From assembly GCA_002505495.1 (NCBI GenBank), contig DAVI01000030.1, forward strand, positions 13,999 to 22,749: a DNA stretch of 8,751 nucleotides, in the 5' to 3' direction. The notes under the pieces were generated by a model. It saw nothing but the letters and a program-made list of their open reading frames with translations, searched no databases and was not told where the DNA came from. The stretch's first letter is position 1. Every line of letters starts with the position of its first letter. Below, one piece after another: positions 7,101-8,751 of the stretch. Position numbers and translations under genes: made by a program. The stretch comes from Euryarchaeota archaeon UBA59 (lineage in GTDB: Archaea; Thermoplasmatota; Poseidoniia; Poseidoniales; Thalassarchaeaceae).

Positions 7101-8430
7101 CGCTTGGAACTACAAAGTCGTCAATACTCCGACTGTAATCGCTGACTTACACCTCGGTCCGGAGCAGAGTTGGTCATCGAGCCTCTGGGACGGGGATATC
7201 TGGGTGGTTCAGAACGGTTCGGAACTATCGTCGGGGGACTTCGAGGTGCCCGTTGTGTTGGAAGAGGGGGTGAACCAAGTCAGGTTTGAGATCGAGGCGC
7301 TTGAAAGGATGTATCTGTTCGATATGACCGTCACTCTCGACACCCGCTCACCACTGCTCGACATCACCTCACCCGCACCCGCCACCCATACCTCACTTCG
7401 CACTTGGAATGTCACCGGAACCTGCGAATCGGGTCTAGAAGTCATCATCTCCCTACATTTGGACCAGCAGAGTCACTCTTGCGAAAATGGTGATTTTTGG
7501 GCAGAGTTCTCACTTCCCGATGAAGAATCAACCTATGAGATCAGTGCCGAATCCGTTGACGCGGCCAGCAATATCGGCACTGCTACGCGGCTACTAATCG
7601 TCGACCGAACAGCTCCCCGGGCTGCCCTATCATGGGATGAGCCGGACTGCGAGGACCAACCGCCCTCGACGCTCTTCAAGCCGGAACCAGTGGCCCGCTG
7701 TGTTCTGGGCCTGCGTGTTGATTTCTTGGACGATGACATCACTTTTTGGGCACTCTCAATCGATAGGGATAGAACGATTGTGCACAATGAGTTTGGCGGC
7801 ACCCCGGCTCTTCAATCATTGATCGTGGACCTATCAGAGTTTGGTCAGCCTGGTGACTGGATGACCCAACTCGTCGTTGAGGATGCGGCAGGGAATCGTC
7901 GCGAGGTTCTTCTGGACAATGAGGTGGTCACGCGTGATTCCACTCTGTCTGCAAAAGTGACTGCCCCCGGTTCTTCCCTCAACATTCTCCTAGTTGCCTT
8001 ACTCCTTGCTGGTCTGTTCGCATTCACTCGCTCCAAGAGCGCCGCCCGTTCGAAGTGGGAGGAGGAGATTCCCACACCACTCGACCCAGAACTCCTCGTA
8101 GATGAGTTAGAGGTTGATGAGGTTGACTTTGAGAGCATGATGATGCCCTCATCGCAAGGGCCGATAGGCCCTCCTCCATCGGAGCAGAAAGATTTGGATG
8201 AGGCCGATTCAAGCCTTCTTCAGCAGGTTCACGACATTTCTCGCGAGAGGAAGGCAATGACAGACGACGCTATTCCGAGTTCACAGAAGCGCCCTCGAAA
8301 GCAGGCCAAGGGGGCAGGCAAGAGGGGCCAGAGGGTGGATGACGGCTCGATCAGCACTGATGACGGCTCAGAAAATATTGACGAGAATACGAAATCATCA
8401 AGCGATGATGAGGAGACCAAGAAAGCATGA
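1144..8430 (+). CDS. Giant secreted, membrane-anchored S8 subtilisin-like peptidase (pyrolysin/TPPII-type catalytic domain)
   Basis: Predicted surface endopeptidase of 2428 residues. In order: Sec signal peptide (MRRP n-region, hydrophobic 9-24, likely cleavage after AVA33); I9-like propeptide about 74-145; S8 domain about 165-655 with D188 (AIVDSGID), H397 (NHGT), oxyanion N501 (ATGNGG) and S587 (GTSLATP), so the triad is complete. The D-to-H gap is 209 residues and holds Asp-rich loops (D313-D317, DTDGDG), an insertion also known in pyrolysin and tripeptidyl-peptidase II. Then come beta-sandwich modules: about 660-930 with calcium-type loops at 790-811; PPC-like about 1165-1262; carbohydrate-binding-like about 1427-1583; and Ig-like units from about 1640 to 2265, opening with D-R/T-x-x-P-type linkers (1884, 2066, 2154). 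A single membrane helix at about 2279-2295 is followed by basic residues and a 133-residue charged tail, giving outside-to-inside orientation. There are about 50 N-glycosylation sequons, all before the helix, and 13 Cys, 12 of them as six close pairs. An in-frame stop at 1114 and the absence of other starts support ATG 1144. The frame is intact. The substrate is not deducible; degradation of external protein is the likely role. Confidence 0.95.
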   Translation: MRRPSPWHFATLIVLLMVTTPWSASLNSPTAVAGTPDFEQAEPAVGSNSPLYPPGVATLWPPAEEWWERGEGLAEVYVITRDLAALHDWQLRHGLLAPQAEIAGQTLVPSEPSSGILEHRLISLPANLVPKIIGIPGVTVVFEDPGAPEAFSTDEWTPSSVKSGQIHGAVDAWEVGVNGSGVKVAIVDSGIDFGHPDLDGTQARVDDSTSPWDGWPIMWDPRSSDIWLKDGAAYPGSGGSWYSDTATIDNDSNNDSLLDLTGFNVSGLPPSLSGDYHHGLHPDSQLKNRAGGEVTVLVVDDLTAGVYETVYIDFDRDGNFSEEKPMRKGNETAGLDTDGDGLWDQSGGLLYWISDGVNGIPYGPTYSARAGFQNRIAGAGNLTLFMINDKNDPGGNHGTLCASAVSAQAVVNNGKVKGMAPGAELIAVSDFYAGGSFLDAWRFLTEGYDGAVSTGDEAQIGSFSFGWSNVHNDGTDQMSLYVDWLTRVHAPETTFLVATGNGGHGYGTTASPGGSHGIISVGAFSSRIGEPHGGTWGDSAAWSNRGPNSGSRLDPDIVAVGWSATGDRTLNEVTNANSATTTWAGTSLATPVAAGLVALIYDAWMQENGVWPDSQTVRDLLMSTADDRGYDSLVQGGGWANISRAVATIQGVNGSAWVTPAAWMPGDNHGAHRAANTNILLPGQSSWVNLTINGTGDAPVNLSWSGATLKPLRHFTRQWNSSTSLGWDGHQSNRPDLLIPIHIKGDANLSLPNGTSLVRARVALAGYGFDGDQNLAEENRIWVELMRWHDDDGDGTWFTDLDNDSMVDDGELEGSGEYSMVTLHQYISGQVETRIGLPTERAGDGILLGVYRQNIRTNLMDPIPIQVDWTAFGPVENVSWLSPCSGNATLAANGTHFINCRVSVPQDAIPGLRQEQVRIRFEQNGTAREWPLPVIVNVAAAGPFQLTPKPIDGNVSNQTLYSETWMQGAQRWGWRSESGDWKFITLDWPHNLTGDGAIVIDVDWPDNNLTDIDVHWMSENGHPYFLDDPAAYGPINLIPEVSSRNMDQGSGKYAWETSTGSSHEVLIAEPTAGLKQMMLHSAMHGVNTNDNPLNISVGYVTALNGSLTKVVDDWADAAGQETLTFGATLPLNVSSIEGFGWTQPVLLPTETATQDTAGSWSSSGYAYQFTVENAEMLKVEIDSLAPRIDLDLGLYRDSNGNGVINWGSEQYAVSGNWNSDEELTVENPQDGTWWAVVHGYDVPNGTASFWLRSTIVAGDDLIIDNVTQLNESDISQRFPNGSFALAGATPTSAFDVDITYRSPDMNGNWEGFIVISLESGGSLRLGYDYRLEELPPILSFDTPLNGTRTNQSIPLTLTAHDYGGGFNLSSLKLKTTPPVDWANASFTVETLVDRDGAVTDLADSWRQWNENLSFGSGSHFVESQGELTIEAEEATGSVPALDQSAPEWLDISNGSSSGGICMGTDGDSGWIANSAEDGHRLDYSIDFQTAGRYYVWLRLNAPNSDGNSVHVGLDGIPLTTGTEGIRVISYNTTQWSSSSWGSNQTTQVTFDVNGSSRHVLNLWTAKDGACIDQIFLTDDWTFVPTNASLPSPLYRDLKLRSAWVNLTMPTDNSWRTFEADVTDVANRVNSTTIIVEHDDLSPPLILHGWELLTNLSSPDDIFIQTDPETRLWLNGSEIPVASDGRANLSLMLHPTYWSVGDGDPNDVTTWMWTNLNEFELVALDPAGNWNRLDFSMVYDPWSASNINLAFPQIIVDEYSGTSSDGNWSLDAFSPPDSLNAKEAPLIISLSMIFDTERVCIRMMDEEGIEQESSCTSAASPPWPPEDPVEEDLTIQHLMGEFEYLIPFQVALNHTNLSDGIWQLEIETLDWAGNWGSMIHTLKLDRAPPSIEVLTPAQNETLYHHRFNVNWNISEPAQQSLVLDGEVIAEFVAGSPQYSAVVELQSTGWHQLCILATDLSFGPDPNVATDCTDVYLTPDAYLPTVTAAWNYKVVNTPTVIADLHLGPEQSWSSSLWDGDIWVVQNGSELSSGDFEVPVVLEEGVNQVRFEIEALERMYLFDMTVTLDTRSPLLDITSPAPATHTSLRTWNVTGTCESGLEVIISLHLDQQSHSCENGDFWAEFSLPDEESTYEISAESVDAASNIGTATRLLIVDRTAPRAALSWDEPDCEDQPPSTLFKPEPVARCVLGLRVDFLDDDITFWALSIDRDRTIVHNEFGGTPALQSLIVDLSEFGQPGDWMTQLVVEDAAGNRREVLLDNEVVTRDSTLSAKVTAPGSSLNILLVALLLAGLFAFTRSKSAARSKWEEEIPTPLDPELLVDELEVDEVDFESMMMPSSQGPIGPPPSEQKDLDEADSSLLQQVHDISRERKAMTDDAIPSSQKRPRKQAKGAGKRGQRVDDGSISTDDGSENIDENTKSSSDDEETKKA

Positions 8431-8751
8431 GGCCGAGCCTACGTTCTCTCATAATGGCGCTGCTGGTTGTTTCAGAGACCCCGATGATGGCTGGCTACCA
8501 GAGCAAGGGCTGACGCTTGGGACTCCGAGGCCACCCAATGGTCCGACTTTGACGGAGACGGCTACTACGACAACTACGGCGACCCGACTTGGACCTCCGG
8601 CCGTGAATCCGACTGGCCTGGCCACTATGTTCAAGGGGCGAAAAACCCAGACGCCTGTCCTACAGAGGCTTCCCAGTTCGCGGACCCACCGGGATGTCCA
8701 CCTAGGGGCTCCGGCACCACCGCTCCCAATCTTGACAGTGGTGAGCAGTAG
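8427..8751 (+). pseudogene. Frameshifted gene for a secreted, Asp-rich (thrombospondin-type-3-like) calcium-binding protein
   Basis: ATG 8427 overlaps the peptidase stop as ATGA, the usual sign of translational coupling. The frame gives a signal-peptide-like start (MRPSLRSLIMALLVV, then SETPMMAG) but hits TGA at 8511-8513 after 28 codons. A second frame, open from 8488 to the TAG at 8749-8751, carries DAWDSEATQWSDFDGDGYYD from 8512 and later NPDACPTEASQFADPPGCP. Its DxDGDGxxD loop and its two Cys resemble type-3 thrombospondin-like calcium repeats common in archaeal surface proteins, and this frame has no ATG, GTG or TTG of its own before the repeats. Deleting one G from the GGG at 8507-8509 joins both into a 107-residue secreted protein reading AGYQSKADAWDSE. 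It is therefore either a real frameshift mutation, an indel error in the read, or a +1 recoding site. The TAG coincides with the window end; 107 residues is short for such proteins, so a second defect or a truncated gene is possible. The binding role is inferred from the motif only. Confidence 0.6.

Noticed and set aside
8511..8513. TGA as selenocysteine or readthrough codon
   Set aside because: Readthrough in the same frame soon meets another stop and does not enter the Asp-rich frame; no supporting RNA element is visible.
8449..8634. A 61-codon minus-strand open frame at the right end
   Set aside because: It is antisense to the Asp-rich body frame, which has recognisable calcium-loop motifs; the minus product is Val/Gly/Ser-rich without motifs.
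1..8751. CRISPR arrays, insertion sequences, prophage or defence genes
   Set aside because: No regularly spaced repeats, transposase, integrase, terminal inverted repeats or nuclease/helicase motifs outside the described genes were seen.

Overview
The window looks like a piece of a marine planktonic archaeal genome, most likely Marine Group II / Poseidoniales (Euryarchaeota, Thermoplasmata side). This is inferred from three things: a tRNA-Gln of archaeal type (A1-U72 pair, no encoded CCA), a giant secreted and membrane-anchored S8 peptidase full of Asn-X-Ser/Thr sequons and Asp-rich calcium loops, and starts without clear Shine-Dalgarno sequences. There is no marker gene such as rRNA or a ribosomal protein, so the assignment rests on style, not proof.

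Left part (1-889): a small, unrecognised ORF with one CPNC knuckle and a charged helical tail, whose frame stays open to the window edge. It is followed 30 nt later by a same-strand HD-domain nucleotidase of the YfbR/HDDC2 type with a complete set of metal ligands. Middle (890-1143): a short intergenic stretch holding tRNA-Gln(UUG) on the minus strand, convergent with the HD gene and divergent from the big gene. A perfect 19-nt palindrome lies just ahead of the big gene.

The main content (1144-8430) is one 2428-codon gene. It encodes a Sec signal peptide, a propeptide, a subtilisin-like catalytic domain with an unusually long Asp-to-His insertion (as in pyrolysin and tripeptidyl-peptidase II), about 1600 residues of beta-sandwich modules including PPC-like, carbohydrate-binding-like and Ig-like domains, one transmembrane helix and a 133-residue charged cytoplasmic tail. 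It reads as a cell-surface protease for breaking down external protein or glycoprotein.

Right end (8427-8751): a second secreted-protein gene starts inside the stop of the peptidase (ATGA overlap), so the two are probably cotranscribed. Its signal-peptide ORF and its Asp-rich, thrombospondin-type-3-like body lie in different frames. Removing a single G in the GGG run at 8507-8509 would join them into one 107-residue protein. The gene is either broken, mis-sequenced or (less likely) frameshifted during translation. I found no mobile element, CRISPR array or defence system; the most notable object is the giant peptidase and its coupled partner.
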